Below, piece after piece: positions 31,290-42,773 of a DNA stretch of 64,000 nucleotides. The stretch's first letter is position 1; every line of letters begins with the position of its first letter. Source of the stretch: Melitaea cinxia (lineage: Eukaryota; Arthropoda; Insecta; Lepidoptera; Nymphalidae); assembly GCF_905220565.1 (NCBI RefSeq), contig NC_059412.1:15410125-15474124 (forward strand), in the 5' to 3' direction. Below the pieces are notes generated by a model. That model worked only from the letters and a program-made list of their open reading frames with translations. It had not been told where the DNA came from and ran no database searches. Position numbers and translations under genes: made by a program.

Positions 31290-31630
31290 CACTTCAGCCT
31301 AATACAGTCCACTGCTGGACATAGGCCTCCACAAGTTCGCGCTAGAAATGGAGTGAACTCGTGTGTATCTATTTGCAAATCCTAATTTAATTGTTTAAGT
31401 TTTAAAACTATTAAGACACTAGTTATCACAGTGAGTATGTTATCACAATCTATCACAGTGTTTAACCTTAACATTATCACTATCACTACAGCCCATTGCA
31501 GGCCACTGCTGGACACAGGCCTCCACAAGTTCACAAGCTCGCGCCACAAATGACGTGAACTCATGTGTGGTGCCCGTAGTCACCACGCTGGGCGGGCGGG
31601 TCGGTGACCGCTCATTCACTGCGCCTATTT
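31290..31630 (+). repeat. Two SINE-C copies in tandem
   Basis: 31290-31380 (CACTGCTGGACATAGGCCTCC...) and 31480-31620 (GGCCACTGCTGGACACAGGC...GTAGTCACCACGCTGGGCGG) are in the same orientation, about 100 bp apart. Confidence 0.65.
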
Positions 31631-31639
31631 TCTTTATAA

Positions 31640-31857
31640 ACCATCAGCTGTCCTCCCCGAGCCAATCTTTTCGCATCACTTTTGCTATCCTTGCCGTGCC
31701 TGTAAGGTTTATTTCTAACGTGTGTTTGCGTGTGTTTATTTAGTTCTTCTCTGGTAGCAAAGATTCTACCGCATGCGGGTACTGGACAGCGATGATTCTC
31801 GTGCTCGATTATATGTAGACGCAGCAGCTCCGATAGTCGAACTCCTTACCGCACCCC
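31640..31857 (-). pseudogene. C2H2 zinc-finger exon fragment
   Basis: After an acceptor-like TTGTTACAG the minus strand reads GCGKEFDY and then, one frame over, SELLRLHIIEH, followed by a complete C2H2 finger CPVPACGRIFATREELNKHTQTH (C-x4-C-x12-H-x3-H). The frame runs on to a stop near the SINE-C copy. One frameshift breaks the first finger, so this is probably a decayed exon or retrocopy of a zinc-finger protein. The gene of origin is unknown. A real exon with an unnoticed intron cannot be excluded. Confidence 0.5.
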
Positions 31858-33475
31858 TGTAACAATTAACAGTAGATAATTAATATCAAAAGTAACTAAC
31901 TTACATAACACCAAGTAAACACGCTATCAGATCGGGCTTACTCGTTTGAATTTACAATTCAGAAGAAAATTTTCAAAACAAGGTGTAGCTGTAGCTCTGT
32001 AGTTCCACCAACGACTAAATTTGAAAGCAAACTCGTTTGCAATGGGATATTTGAATAAAAAAATAGTGTGTTTGTGCAAGTCACACACAGCGAAGTGAGA
32101 CTTGTGAGAATACAGTAGACTGATAGAATACACTACTATACATTCATGTGTTGGTTTCTTTATCGTGATGCTATTTCGTTTCGCCGAAGTTCAAATCACA
32201 ACGGTTGTAAAGAAGTTGCACTTGAACAATCCGTTCACAATCTGTTCGAACGCAATTAAATTAGGTTTTTCTAGGAAAAAAACATCTGGTAATCTTTTTC
32301 TGAAAATAAAGTCCTGAAATATATAATTAGTGTAGTGTCCCTTGTATTTTTTACACTATGGTAATCTGTTAAATAGTTCTAAACGAGCTTTAGGAATTTA
32401 ATTAAAATACTCACCATGCGTACAGGGACTCGGGGTTCACAAAGTGGATTGTTGTTCGCACTGAATTCCTGAAATTGTTTACACACTTATTAGAGAACGG
32501 TCAACAAAGTCTTAAATCAAATTTTCTTTCATGAAAAATTAGGAATTATGTAAGTAGGCTTTGATAAAGTCATTAATTACTGTTAATATTCCTAAGTTTG
32601 TGTAATATCATATTCACGTGTCATGCATTATAGCTAGTGGAACATTTCGCACGAAGCGGGCAACTAAAAAATGTTGATGTTTCCGATTTTTGTAATTTTC
32701 AAATATCTACTTTTTTACTTTTGAATGACCATAACTCTTCAATTACGGTCAGGATAGCCTAATTGTGTATGAAGTGATTAAAACTATTAGTCAATTAAAA
32801 TATTAATAATAGGAAATAAATTTGCGTCTACATTAATGAAATTACGCTAAAACGCTTAAACGCTTCCCACTCAACGGAAAGCAGAAGCATTTTCTCCTGT
32901 GTCGGAGGTCCGGAACGTATTTCCGGAGTGATGGGAACTGTGGTTTATACATATACCTCAGTAGAAAAATACGCGTGTACTACAAGTTTAGTAAGTGAGT
33001 GTAACAAACTGGTTATCATAATTAAATACTAAAATATTATCAACGTACAAATTATAAACTTAGGAATATAATTGGGATTCGTCAGTTCCTTGGAATCCGT
33101 CTTAATTGTTATAGTTCAGGCTTCGTCTTTAGCACGTCATGCTTGTATGATAAATTATGATTTTAACATTCTTTAAACAACGTTAATAGTATCGGAACGT
33201 AAATTAAAAAACGTTATATCAGTTACCTCAGCCTAATAGTGAAAAAATTACATTAAAAAAAATGATCTTTAACAGCCAGGAACGTGGTTACTGCTTAGTA
33301 GTGTTTCTTTTTCTTCAGCAAAATTTAAAGCATTCTTAAGTTGGATCTCATTAACGGCTTTCTTGTTTATTAAAAACATCAAATACGGCCACAAAAATAT
33401 CCTTGTCTTTCTTATATTTCTCCTTCTCAGTTCGCGACATCTTCTTTTATGGTGATAGTGTTAGATATTGACCCT
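31858..33475. other. Non-coding DNA, nothing recognised
   Basis: AT-rich throughout. Frames are short and composition-driven. Confidence 0.4.
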
Positions 33476-34137
33476 TTATTTTCCCTGTATCAACCGGGAA
33501 CGCGTTGCGCCCGTTCGGATCTTGAGCGTTTGAATTCCCAGATCCTTGAGGTCAATCTTACTGCGGGCCTCCTTGATCACAGAGGCGTACGTGACGCCTC
33601 TGTCCTTCGCCTCCGGCTGCAGCGTTATCGAAACCGCCGCCGAAGACGGCGCCTGCAACTTCTTTTTCGGCTTCGCTTCTTTCGAAGCAGCCGTAGCCGC
33701 AGCCTTGCCTGGCTTCCCGGCCTTCCGTCCGAGGACGGCAGACCACGTCTCCCGCGCGGCTGGAGTCGCGGGCGCCGGTTTCGCAGCAGGTTTCGGTGCT
33801 GCCGCCGGAGTCTCGACCGCTTGCGTGGTCTTGCCCTTCTTTTTCCCCCGTCTCTTTTCCTTCCCCCTCTTCGGAGCCGGATTCGCTGGCTGGGTCAACG
33901 TCGTGACCGCCGCCTGGTCGGCCGGCTCGGAAGCTGGGGCCTCTCCTTCCTTGCGTCCAGAGCGACACGCTTCGCTTTGGCCGGCAAGAGCCGGTCGCTC
34001 AACGCCTCGATCTTGGCCTCGATTGAGGCGTTGAGCATGTCGCTCAGCTTGGACGCGAGAGAACGTTCGCGCTCCTCCCAATCATCGGGGCACTGAGATT
34101 TATTTGCCGCAGCCTGCGACAGCATGAATCTTTCCAT
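33476..34137 (-). pseudogene. ORF1 (gag-like) remnant of an R1-clade LINE
   Basis: The minus-strand start MERFMLSQAAANKSQ (34137) leads into a coiled-coil-like helix (SLASKLSDMLNASIEAKIEAL). Near 33900-33930 the frame shifts to the 201-codon frame, which goes through a Lys/Ala/Pro-rich linker and ETWSAVLGRKAGK to the core block VSITLQPEAKDRGVTYASV followed by EARSKIDLKDLGIQTLKIR. These are typical of R1/TRAS ORF1 proteins, which bind element RNA. The CCHC knuckles that should follow are missing and the frame ends at 33476, so the copy is truncated and frameshifted. GC-rich against an AT-rich background. Confidence 0.7.
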
Positions 34138-35664
34138 CCTCTCTTCTTGAGCGTTAAATTTCGTCCTCCACTCTCATTTGTTCTCTGTGTCTCTTTACTA
34201 AACTACAATATTTCTATTGTCTGTGGTTGACACTTCTAAAAAAATGGACTTTTACATATATGCATTTGGAAATGTGATGTAACAAAATTTTGGGCTCCTC
34301 CATACCCCTTGTCACACAACGTCACACTTCGCCGACCCCCCATCCCCCTAAAGGTTTAACGTAACTTATTACTTATGGACGGCCCTTACAATAACAATAG
34401 ATGCATAAAATAAATACCCGAGGAAGTGACGGGCTAAATAAATCTTTACGAACGGATAGATACTTCTTGACTGGTGGCTCAATTTCATCATTTTAACTTC
34501 TCCAACATCCTCTTGGCGATTATCCTGCACACAGAATAGATTTTATAAGACACGTTTAAGACGATGCATTACCTAAGTTTAAAATAACAATTTCACTTCT
34601 CTTGGTTTCGTAGCTAGCTAACTGGGATTTTCAACATTCATAATTAGTATTCCTGGGCTGTCGATAAAGATAACACAATGCATTCAGATGGTTAAAAGAC
34701 AATTTTTTTGGTAGATTTCGATTATGTATCGAAAAAGAAGGTCGTCATTTTGGAAACTCTTTTTTAATAAATAAATGATTCATTAAAACAATTATTGCAG
34801 TTAATCATTATCTAGAATTTGTATTCTGAGAGATTCGGGTAGGAAGTGTTTTTTATCTGTATTCAAAGTCGTATTCCCAGTAAACATGACCAAATCGATT
34901 ACAATTTTTTAATTTTTTTTTTTTTCAAATATCAGACTTATCGTATTTAAACTAAAATTTAAGGATGATGCCATAAAGCTAACTTGTTGAATTTTTTATG
35001 GTAGAAACTGGATAAAATAAGGAAGTTTTTAAAATTGTTTTAAATACATTATTTTGGTGCTATTATTTTTTTTTAAACTTCGAAGTTATCATTTTTTTGC
35101 ACTTTTCTTCTTTTTAATATTTCTTTTATGTTTAAACACATGGTTTTGCTTTTAGGGTTTATTTGGGTATATAAGGTTTATGTAGCAAAATTACAAAAAA
35201 AATGGCATTTATCTCAATTATTTAAGAAGCTATGATCAACGATAGCGCTAAGTTCAAAAAACATAGAAAAAATAAAACAAAGTCATATCTCCTAAATCAT
35301 AAAAATCGGATCATATACGTAGAGGTGATTCGGATTCCCCAGGGGGTTCTAGCTCTGGACTTTCGCTTGACAGTCTTTGCTGGGACACCCTGTTTATATA
35401 CAAATAAATAAAACTGGAGTGTCTGTTCATAATATTAAAATAACCGCTTTTTACTAAAAACATAGTGATGTATACCTACCAACACGGTACATATACCAAA
35501 ATAACATATTTTACAATTTTTTTCTGTCTGTTTGTTCCAGCTAATCTCTGAAACAGCTGTACCGATTTTGACGGGACTTTCACTGGAAAATAGCTGATTT
35601 AATAAGGAGTAACTTAGTCTACTTTTATTTTAGAAAAATATTTACCTATTTTATAACTCTGTGT
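34138..35664. other. Non-coding DNA, nothing recognised
   Basis: AT-rich with long T- and A-runs. A CTGGGACACCCTG block near 35380-35392 looks like a repeat end, but no family was assigned. Confidence 0.4.
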
Positions 35665-36060
35665 ACTCTACAATAACTGTTTTATTACATTCCACGCGGA
35701 CGAAGTCGCGGGCACAGCTAGTTTTAAATATAATTATCTGGCTCTTCAAAACGACTTCAAAAAAAGAAGGAGGCTCAATTCAATTGTATATATATTTTTT
35801 GTGTTACCTCAGAACTTATTGGCTGGACCGATTTTGATCAATTTTGTTATTGTCATGTGGTTCTGTATAAACTTAATCAAGATCTGACAAGTACTTTTAG
35901 AGTTATCTATATATTAATACGTGAAGCAAAAACTTTGTATGCCTTTTTACGAAAATTGCGCGGACGCTGGAGTATGAAATTTCGCACATTTATAGTTCAT
36001 ATAGCGAAGGAGTGCAGAATGCTAATATTTTTTCAAAATTATGCATAAATATACATTAAA
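35665..36060 (+). repeat. Composite of two dispersed repeats
   Basis: 35690-35725 ends CGCGGACGAAGTCGCGGGCAC, the mark of a repeat also seen at 46498 and 55522. From about 35748 a partial AACCGACTTC element (copy c) follows (ACGACTTCAAAAAAAGAAGG...). Confidence 0.55.
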
Positions 36061-36665
36061 TCTATAAAAAAAAAAAAAAAAAACATTACACTGAACGGTG
36101 ACCGCCTTTTACCGAATTGAGGTCGTATAATGAGAAGACGAGAGGATGACCTGAGCAACCCTAAGACCCCTCTATATTAGGGGGGGGTGGCAAACGGAAC
36201 AGTGAATCATTCGAGTAGGCCTACGCCATGAAGCTCAACGCAAAAGAGACATCGTAATAACAATTTCCCAAAACATTATTATGTCACAATAGTCATGTTA
36301 GTATCACAAATGCAGTCAAAATAAAAATAGCCTTATTCAAATTGGCTACAAATGCACCTTTGATCGTCATTTTACAAATTAAAATTTTAATTATTGTTAA
36401 AAGTGAAGCTACCACCTATTCGGAATGTAGATTCTGCCAGCAACAAACTCCACAGTAACTTACTCTTTAAAAAAACAAACTTCATTGCTTGGAGTTACAA
36501 ACAAGTCACAGGGCCTCTACTGGTTGGGGACCCGTATCGGTGTCGTCTGTCGTATTAGTATTAATAGAAGTAGGTGGGTAGTAATTTAGAACTATACAGC
36601 AATGACATTTGAAAGTGAGTAATTTGAAATTGAAGTTTCTCTATCTGTACGATTATAAAGTGTTT

Positions 36666-37105
36666 TTAACAGACTTCAAAAAAAGGAGGAGTTTACTCAA
36701 TTCGACCGTATATTTATTTATATTTTAATGTATGTTCGGAGATAACTCCGTCGTTTATGAACCAATTTTTATAATTCTTTTTTGTTGGAAAGAAGATATC
36801 CCTAGTTTGGTACCATGGTAAGGAAATCAGGATCTGATGATGGAATCCCAGAGAAATCGAGAGAAACTCTCGAAAATCCACATAACTTTTTACTGGGTGT
36901 ACCGATTTTGATGATTTTTAATTTAATCGAAAGTCATGTTTATCATGTGGTCACATGAAAATTTCATCGAGATCTGATTACAACTTTTGAAGTAATCTTT
37001 GATAATGCGTATTTACTTGACTATTTTTTCGTCTACCTACGTTGTATTACTTGTCGATATAATTGAAGTCGGTTTTTCTTCGTTTGCCTGCAAACACAAT
37101 TATTG
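36666..37105 (+). repeat. AACCGACTTC-type dispersed element (copy d), most complete
   Basis: It starts AACAGACTTCAAAAAAAGG and contains GAGATAACTCCGTCG, GATGATGGAATCCCAGAG and CATAACTTTTTACTGGGTG. Near the end stands TTGAAGTCGGTTTTTCTTCG, inverted relative to the start, then CAAACACAATTATT. About 440 bp, non-coding, probably a non-autonomous transposon. Confidence 0.75.
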
Positions 37106-38289
37106 ATGTTCATTTCTTTTGGTGACTTTTTTAAACATTTAGCACAAATTTTCTGCGGTGAACCATCAGCTAACGACACTTAAAAAAATAAAACCACGTG
37201 ACTGAGCTATTGAAATAATAATGAAGGAATTAATTACCTTTAAATCCATGCACCTGGAGAAGTTTTCTCGTAAATTGTTCACGTCTAGTTCACTAAGACA
37301 TAATCTAGACATTTCTGAGCATAATGGGCTTTGCTTGCTTTGCTTTGCTTGGGCTTGCTGCTCCATATTTATTATACTCGTGGTAATAAATTTAAATTTT
37401 CACAAAAAGCCAAACAATGTAGTTTCCTATTATACACTCTGTTCTATTCGTTACAACTTAGTATTTTATACACTATTTTAATTTTATAAAATAGATAAAA
37501 ATCTATTGATTCTGATTGAAAGTTTAAAAACAACTCGTGGAACACAGTTTACAAACAATTGTAAAGATTGTCACGTGGCCACGTATGTCAACAAACTGAA
37601 ACTGAAGGAGTTAAACTGAACGAACCGCAGACGTGCGGCTGACAGAGATGTCGGACGGCAACTAATAAACTAAAGAATCCTTGAACCGTGACCGTGACCG
37701 TGACCGAACTAATGTTCGTTCATCGTAAATAGACGCGTAATTCGATTGGCAGCACTGAATTTGCAGTGTGGCATGTTTTTATACGAAAAGCGTTCCCGAA
37801 ATGTAGGGACAAGTTTAAAGAATCGGTAAAGCATCTACCTATAGCATCAACCATAAAGTTGCGCCTATTAAGTGTCTTATCCTGAGTTGAGTGAAAATTT
37901 ATCCACAAGATTTCATACAATTCTTGTGATTTTTTTAGTTTAATATCTACTTAAATTTTAGGATTTTTTACGCGCAACTCGGTAATAGTATACTCTTTGA
38001 AATTATTCATACGTCATTAAGAACATTCAGGAACATTCACAATAAGAACAAATTTATAAAACTGAAGAACTAGAAATAACGTGGTTTCGTACTATTCCTG
38101 GGACATGGTTGGGGGTTAAATAAGAGCACTTAGCCGGTTCGGGTATCCGATCCAACACGTGGCTCCGCACTCGTAACATCACCACGCACCACGTACCTCT
38201 GCACTCGCAGCTCCACTCATATACCAGCGCCATAGAAGAGTGACGCCTGCCACCACCGGGGTCGAAAACGGGAGGTAGGATGAACTTTA
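37106..38289. other. Non-coding DNA with short tandem repeats
   Basis: A GCTTT-type short tandem repeat lies at about 37328-37352 and a GTGACC hexamer array at about 37688-37706. No gene recognised. Confidence 0.4.
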
Positions 38290-38746
38290 TAATAAAACAC
38301 AATAGCTGTAGCGACAAGACTGACCGTTAATTTTTATTCACCTTTTATATACCATAAACAAGTCCATAGATAATCTAAAATATATTCTCCTTAACACTAG
38401 ATATAATTATATTTTGATAATATTCTAACACCTCCACTTATCAAAATAATGTAAACAACATAAAGAAACTAAATACAATAAAACTTCTCTAATATTAACA
38501 CCTATTGACTCTTAACAAAAATTACCATAATTAAACAACGCCTTTAAGACCTAGTTTTTTAACAAAATTATTGTGCTTATAACTAGTTAAACCTTTTGTT
38601 AAAAGATCAGCTGGCATTTCAGAAGTTGACAGATATACAATTTTGACAATATTATTAGCAACAATATCTCTCACAAAATGATGACGGATATCAATATGTT
38701 TTGTTCTTCTATGGAATAAAGGATTCTCTGTCAATTTCTGAGCACT

Positions 38747-38951
38747 TGTAGTCGATAAAAAATCAAACCACAAAAATGTTTTGTTTAATAATGTTTTTTT
38801 TATAGTTTTTATTGACAAAGAAGAATAATGTATCATTCGACAATCGACAGTTCCTTTCTTTTTTAAATCTAATTTTTTTAATATTCAAAATTGACAGTTC
38901 ATAGATAACGAGCCGGTAACCTTCGTGGTCGCTCGTGTTGCTCGCGTTACA
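38747..38951 (-). repeat. 3' LTR of the short gypsy element
   Basis: 205 bp. On the minus strand it begins TGTAACGCGAGCAAC and ends ATCGACTACA. The element's long ORF reads 67 bases into it before stopping at 38885. Confidence 0.93.
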
Positions 38952-40918
38952 TCCTCCTCCTCCAAATCACGATTTCGCCCCGAAAGTGAGTTGGTGTAAG
39001 TGTGTCGAGGTGGAGTGAGTGTGGATGGGTGAGCGTCTACACGAGGTGTTACGGGGGTGTCGGGTTGAACACGAAGTCGCCCACGTAATCGACGAGGCTG
39101 TACAGGAAGGTATTTCCCGGTTATGCCTATAAACGGAGTAAGGTCTGATGTAGAGCTGTGGAAACGTCCTAAGGTTTGCCCCTGCACATCGCCTATTTCG
39201 TATGTGAATGGACTAACCACACGTTGTACCTTATATGGTCCATCGCGTAGAGGCATGAACTTTTTTGTCTTGCCCTTCTGCACGTTACTATGGACATGCG
39301 TCGTCAGTAATCCGAGGTCACCCTCTTGAAAGTCAGGCGCTGGTCGACGGGAGTTATCTGTTTTAGTTACAGCATCCAGGCGACGGTAATCGGCACAAAA
39401 TCGGTAAGTACCATCTTTTTTAGGGATCAACAGTGCTGGTGCGGCCCATGCAGCTTTACACTCCTCTATGATCCCGTCTTCTAACATCTTTTTCAGCTCC
39501 GCTTTCATAATTGTCTTCTTCGCAGGCGTAAGACGGTAAGGTGGTACGGCAATGGGTGCGTGATCGCCCGTATCTATCCGGTGTTCGGCAATTGGAGTAG
39601 CTTCTCCTCCTGGCCGAAAGGTATCATGTCGCTGCAGCAGCTCTTCTGGACGTTGGCGTTTTTCGCAGGTAAGCACGGTTCTTTTGTCTTCCCTCAGTAC
39701 AATCGAAGAAGTCATAACAGAAGTTCTCGGTATCTCTTCATCCCCCTCATATTCCAGAGGATAAAACTGTTGGTTACCTGAGAAATGCCACGTAGAAGCT
39801 GCGAAGTCTATTACCATACCAGCGGCGTTTATGAAGTCTATCCCTAAGAGGGTCTCGTTGTTGTCGGCCTCTGGGAAAATCACGAAATCTGTGGTAACTG
39901 TCCTATTAACAGAAATAGTCACATCTACACGGGCTACCAAAACATCCCGTGGGCGTACTATTCCATCAGCCAATTTCACATTTACCTGTCGTGTCATAAA
40001 CGTTTGCCCCATATCTTTAAGCAATTTATAAAGCTTATGACCAGCTATACAACTTTTAGCAGCGGTATCAATAAGTGCAATGCCTCTCTTACCACTAATT
40101 GTAATACTTAGCGTGGGCCTCCGACTTGGCATCGAAAGAGAAAGTGGGGCGAGAATAGTGCTCTCCACCTGGCGGCCTGCGGTCGGCTTGGCTGCAACTG
40201 CGGGCCGCGATTCAGGCACCTCGAGCTCCTCCTCGATGTTACGTGCCAGCTGAAGTAACTGCTTGAAGGTGGTGATCTCGTCACGGCGTACTCTTTTCCT
40301 TATTCGCTTGTCTAGTAGTCCGTACACCATATCTAGTTGTACTTTCTCTGTGACATCACCATAGGGCAATCTTGCTAGCAGCGCTCTCGCTCTTGCGACA
40401 AAAAGATCTGCATTTTCTTTACCTTGATATAATGAAAACAGTTGTAGGTATATCTTGTGAGGAGGTTTGCGGTCGCCGAAAGCGCTTCGCAGACAATCGA
40501 GCGCATCGGGCCAGGTGCTCACTTCAATTTTAGCACTCTGCCACCAGACTGCGGCCTTGCCTGTTAGAAGCATTGACAGGCCGCGTATCGCGTTCTCTTC
40601 CGATATATTTGTGCAGTCTTTGTAACATTCGATGTTATCGATGAATCTTTCGATGTCTTCATCGGCAGCGGCGGCGAAACGAGCGGTACACATCGAGAAA
40701 TTGCCCGAAGGCTGGGCGGCCACAGCAGGAGTCGGCGGTCGCTGCTCCAACAGTCGTTCGAACATCCACTCGAACGCTTCGGTTTGCGAGCGTTGCGCGG
40801 CGGCCATAATGCTAGCCACGCCAGACGCCGTCATTTTATCCTCTTCATGGTCGTCCACGTTTTCTCCCGGGTCGCCGTACACACTTTGTCGGCGAGATTG
40901 TCGCCGTGTTCGTGTCAT
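38885..40918 (-). CDS. Gag-protease-(RT N-terminus)-integrase C-terminus fusion of the short gypsy element
   Basis: An open frame of 677 codons starting MTRTRRQSRRQS. Residues about 1-240 are gag (KAAVWWQSAK, RSAFGDRKPPHKIYLQLF, and a helical ARALLARLPYG region) without a CCHC knuckle. Residues about 270-380 are the aspartic protease with the active site ALIDTAAKS; the usual third residue Gly reads Ala. Residues about 455-530 are the RT start (ELKKMLEDGIIEECKAAWAAP, LIPKKDGTYRFCADYRRLD). Then, in frame, the protein jumps to PDFQEGDLGLLTTH and DGPYKVQRVVSPFTYEI, the GPY/F module of integrase. Catalytic RT, RNase H and the integrase core are gone. The last 22 codons come from the LTR. Possibly mobilised in trans by a full-length relative. 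Confidence 0.85.
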   Translation of the reverse strand: MTRTRRQSRRQSVYGDPGENVDDHEEDKMTASGVASIMAAAQRSQTEAFEWMFERLLEQRPPTPAVAAQPSGNFSMCTARFAAAADEDIERFIDNIECYKDCTNISEENAIRGLSMLLTGKAAVWWQSAKIEVSTWPDALDCLRSAFGDRKPPHKIYLQLFSLYQGKENADLFVARARALLARLPYGDVTEKVQLDMVYGLLDKRIRKRVRRDEITTFKQLLQLARNIEEELEVPESRPAVAAKPTAGRQVESTILAPLSLSMPSRRPTLSITISGKRGIALIDTAAKSCIAGHKLYKLLKDMGQTFMTRQVNVKLADGIVRPRDVLVARVDVTISVNRTVTTDFVIFPEADNNETLLGIDFINAAGMVIDFAASTWHFSGNQQFYPLEYEGDEEIPRTSVMTSSIVLREDKRTVLTCEKRQRPEELLQRHDTFRPGGEATPIAEHRIDTGDHAPIAVPPYRLTPAKKTIMKAELKKMLEDGIIEECKAAWAAPALLIPKKDGTYRFCADYRRLDAVTKTDNSRRPAPDFQEGDLGLLTTHVHSNVQKGKTKKFMPLRDGPYKVQRVVSPFTYEIGDVQGQTLGRFHSSTSDLTPFIGITGKYLPVQPRRLRGRLRVQPDTPVTPRVDAHPSTLTPPRHTYTNSLSGRNRDLEEEDVTRATRATTKVTGSLSMNCQF

Positions 40919-40982
40919 GATTATTCTTCCGATGTAGCAATGGAGAACACCGTCGGTTCAGGCCTCTATTTGGGCGCCAATT

Positions 40983-41187
40983 TGTAGTCGATAAAAAATC
41001 AAACCACAAAAATGTTTTGTTTAATAATGTTTTTTTTATAGTTTTTATTGACAAAGAAGAATAATGTATCATTCGACAATCGACAGTTCCTTTCTTTTTT
41101 AAATCTAATTTTTTTAATATTCAAAATTGACAGTTCATAGATAACGAGCCGGTAACCTTCGTGGTCGCTCGTTTTGCCCGCGTTACA
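40983..41187 (-). repeat. 5' LTR of the short gypsy element
   Basis: Differs from the other LTR only near the end (two substitutions in the last 15 bases). Confidence 0.93.
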
Positions 41188-42253
41188 CACTCTGATTGTC
41201 ATTATACAGAGTTATAGTATAATTACAACCAATAATTTCTGACAACAAGTTCTTTAAGTAAATAGCTTCCTTACAGGCCTCCGATATTGCCATATATTCA
41301 CTTTCTGTGCTTGACAATGCTACTGTTTGTTGTTTTTTACACTCGTATGATACTACAGCTCCTGACAATATAAAACAGAAACCTGTATAGGATTTTCTAT
41401 CAATATTATTAGAGCCCCAGTCAGCATCTACAAAACCTATTAAATTATTATCATCTTTAGTATACATCAATCCATAAGACTTGGTTTTCTTTAAGTATTT
41501 TAATATACGCTTTGCATGTCTCCAATGGACTGCAGTAAAACAACTATTGAATTGACTTAAATAACTAATACTAAAACTGATATCTGGGCGTGTTAAAACT
41601 GACAAATACATCAGGCTTCCCAAGAGCTGCTGATAAGGAAACTGTTTCTCAACATTATCAGACTTATCCAATTTTAAGTTACATTCAATTGGTGTATCAA
41701 TATCATTGCAATCTGACATGTTAAATTTCATTAAAATATCATTAACAAACTGTTCCTGATCCAATGATATACTACCGTCTGCATATGTCTTAACCCTCAT
41801 GCCCAAACAGTTTTTTATTGGCCCTAAATCTTTTATCTTGAAATTAGACATTAAATCTTTTTTTAATTTATCTGTCATAGTACTACTATTTGAGAAAATA
41901 AAAAAATCATCAACAAAAACTGTTACAAAGATTTGTTCCTTATTTTCCCTTTTTCTGTACAAGCATGGTTCTAATTTTGACTTTACATATCCTAATGCTA
42001 GTAAACAATCATTAAGTCTTTGGTTCCAGGCTCTGGCTGATTGCTTTAATCCATATATAGCACGTTTTAATTTAAGAACAGTATTGCTTTTACAATTTAA
42101 ATTAGGTGGAACCTGCATATAAACATTTTCATTGAGACAACCCTTTAGAAAAGCAGTTGTAACATCAAGATGGGTAATATTAAAGTTCAATTTAACACTT
42201 AATGCAAATAACAATCGCAAAGTAGAGTATCTTAAAACAGGAGAGTATGTTTC

Positions 42254-42773
42254 ACAGAACATTAAATACTCTAGGAGAAGAATAACGACTTCCTAAATAA
42301 AAGGTTAAGACAGTATTGCTGCGCGCCATCTAGTGGTAGCCCAGAACAACTGCGTGAAGGACGTGAATAGGGCGGGAACTTTGAAATGCATAATGTGGCG
42401 GGAACTTTGAAATGCATAATCAAAACTATTTTTTTCTTTCAAGTGTACAATAGAATTGCTTATCTCAAATTAGCATTACAAAACAATATTAAAATTTAAA
42501 AATTAATGACCTATGTAACATATTATGCTAAATTGACATAACTTGATTTCTGTTGTACAACCAGAAAAAAATCGGTATTCATTAATTTCCTACTTTACTA
42601 AATATTAGAAAAAAACTCAGGAATTATGGTACTTTTTTATTTCAGTAATTTAAGTATGTATAACCAAATTAGTTACATAGTCCGATATAAAATTAAGTGC
42701 ATTTATCCATGTTCGTAAAACGACTTTTAACTTGTAGGTATTCAGCAAAAGGAACTTCATTCCAAACGGTTTT
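42254..42773. other. Flank between copia break and THAP9-like gene
   Basis: Non-coding. A 24-bp block GGCGGGAACTTTGAAATGCA... is repeated in tandem at 42371-42394 and 42397-42420. The left junction with copia is sharp at GTATGTTTC (42245-42253). Confidence 0.5.

Larger units (their letters stand above)
38747..41187 (-). mobile_element. Short gypsy LTR element inserted in copia
   Basis: Identical ends TG...CA; 205-bp LTRs at 38747-38951 and 40983-41187 with two differences. The target-site duplication is CACT (38743-38746 and 41188-41191). The minus-strand primer binding site TGGCGCCCA (40979-40971) matches the 3' end of a tRNA-Lys, and the purine tract GGAGGAGGAGGA stands right before the 3' LTR. 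The interior is only about 2 kb because the middle of pol is missing, yet the coding frame stays open. A young insertion. Confidence 0.95.
38290..42253 (-). mobile_element. Ty1/copia retrotransposon, 3' half, split by a gypsy derivative
   Basis: The minus strand gives RT and RNase H and, after the stop (about 38531), a polypurine-like AAGTGGAGG directly followed by TGTTAGAATATTATC, the likely 3' LTR start near 38432. The LTR end was not fixed. The element is interrupted at 38747-41187 by another LTR element. To the right it stops abruptly at 42253 in the RT; the missing upstream RT part appears at about 52766-52912 in the same orientation. Confidence 0.85.
38531..42253 (-). pseudogene. Copia pol: RT and RNase H, interrupted
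   Basis: From 42253: ETYSPVLRYSTLRLLFA, THLDVTTAFLKGCLNE, AIYGLKQSARAWNQ and the catalytic VDD (TVFVDDFFIFSN), then LLGSLMYLSVLTRPDIS and the RNase H blocks ADWGSNNIDRKSYTGF and SSTESEYMAISEACKEA, up to LYNDNQS at 41188. After the inserted gypsy derivative it resumes at 38746 with AQKLTENPLFHRRTKHIDIRHHFVRD and TSEMPADLLTKGL and ends near 38531. Apart from the insertion and the missing N-terminal half, no stop is seen, so the copia copy was intact not long before. Confidence 0.88.

Noticed and set aside
33350..33440. Small minus-strand frame MSRTEKEKYKKDKDIF
   Set aside because: 29 codons, no splice sites or family pattern; too weak.
33449..34096. Arg-rich + strand frame of 215 codons
   Set aside because: Antisense of the R1-like ORF1 remnant; composition artefact.
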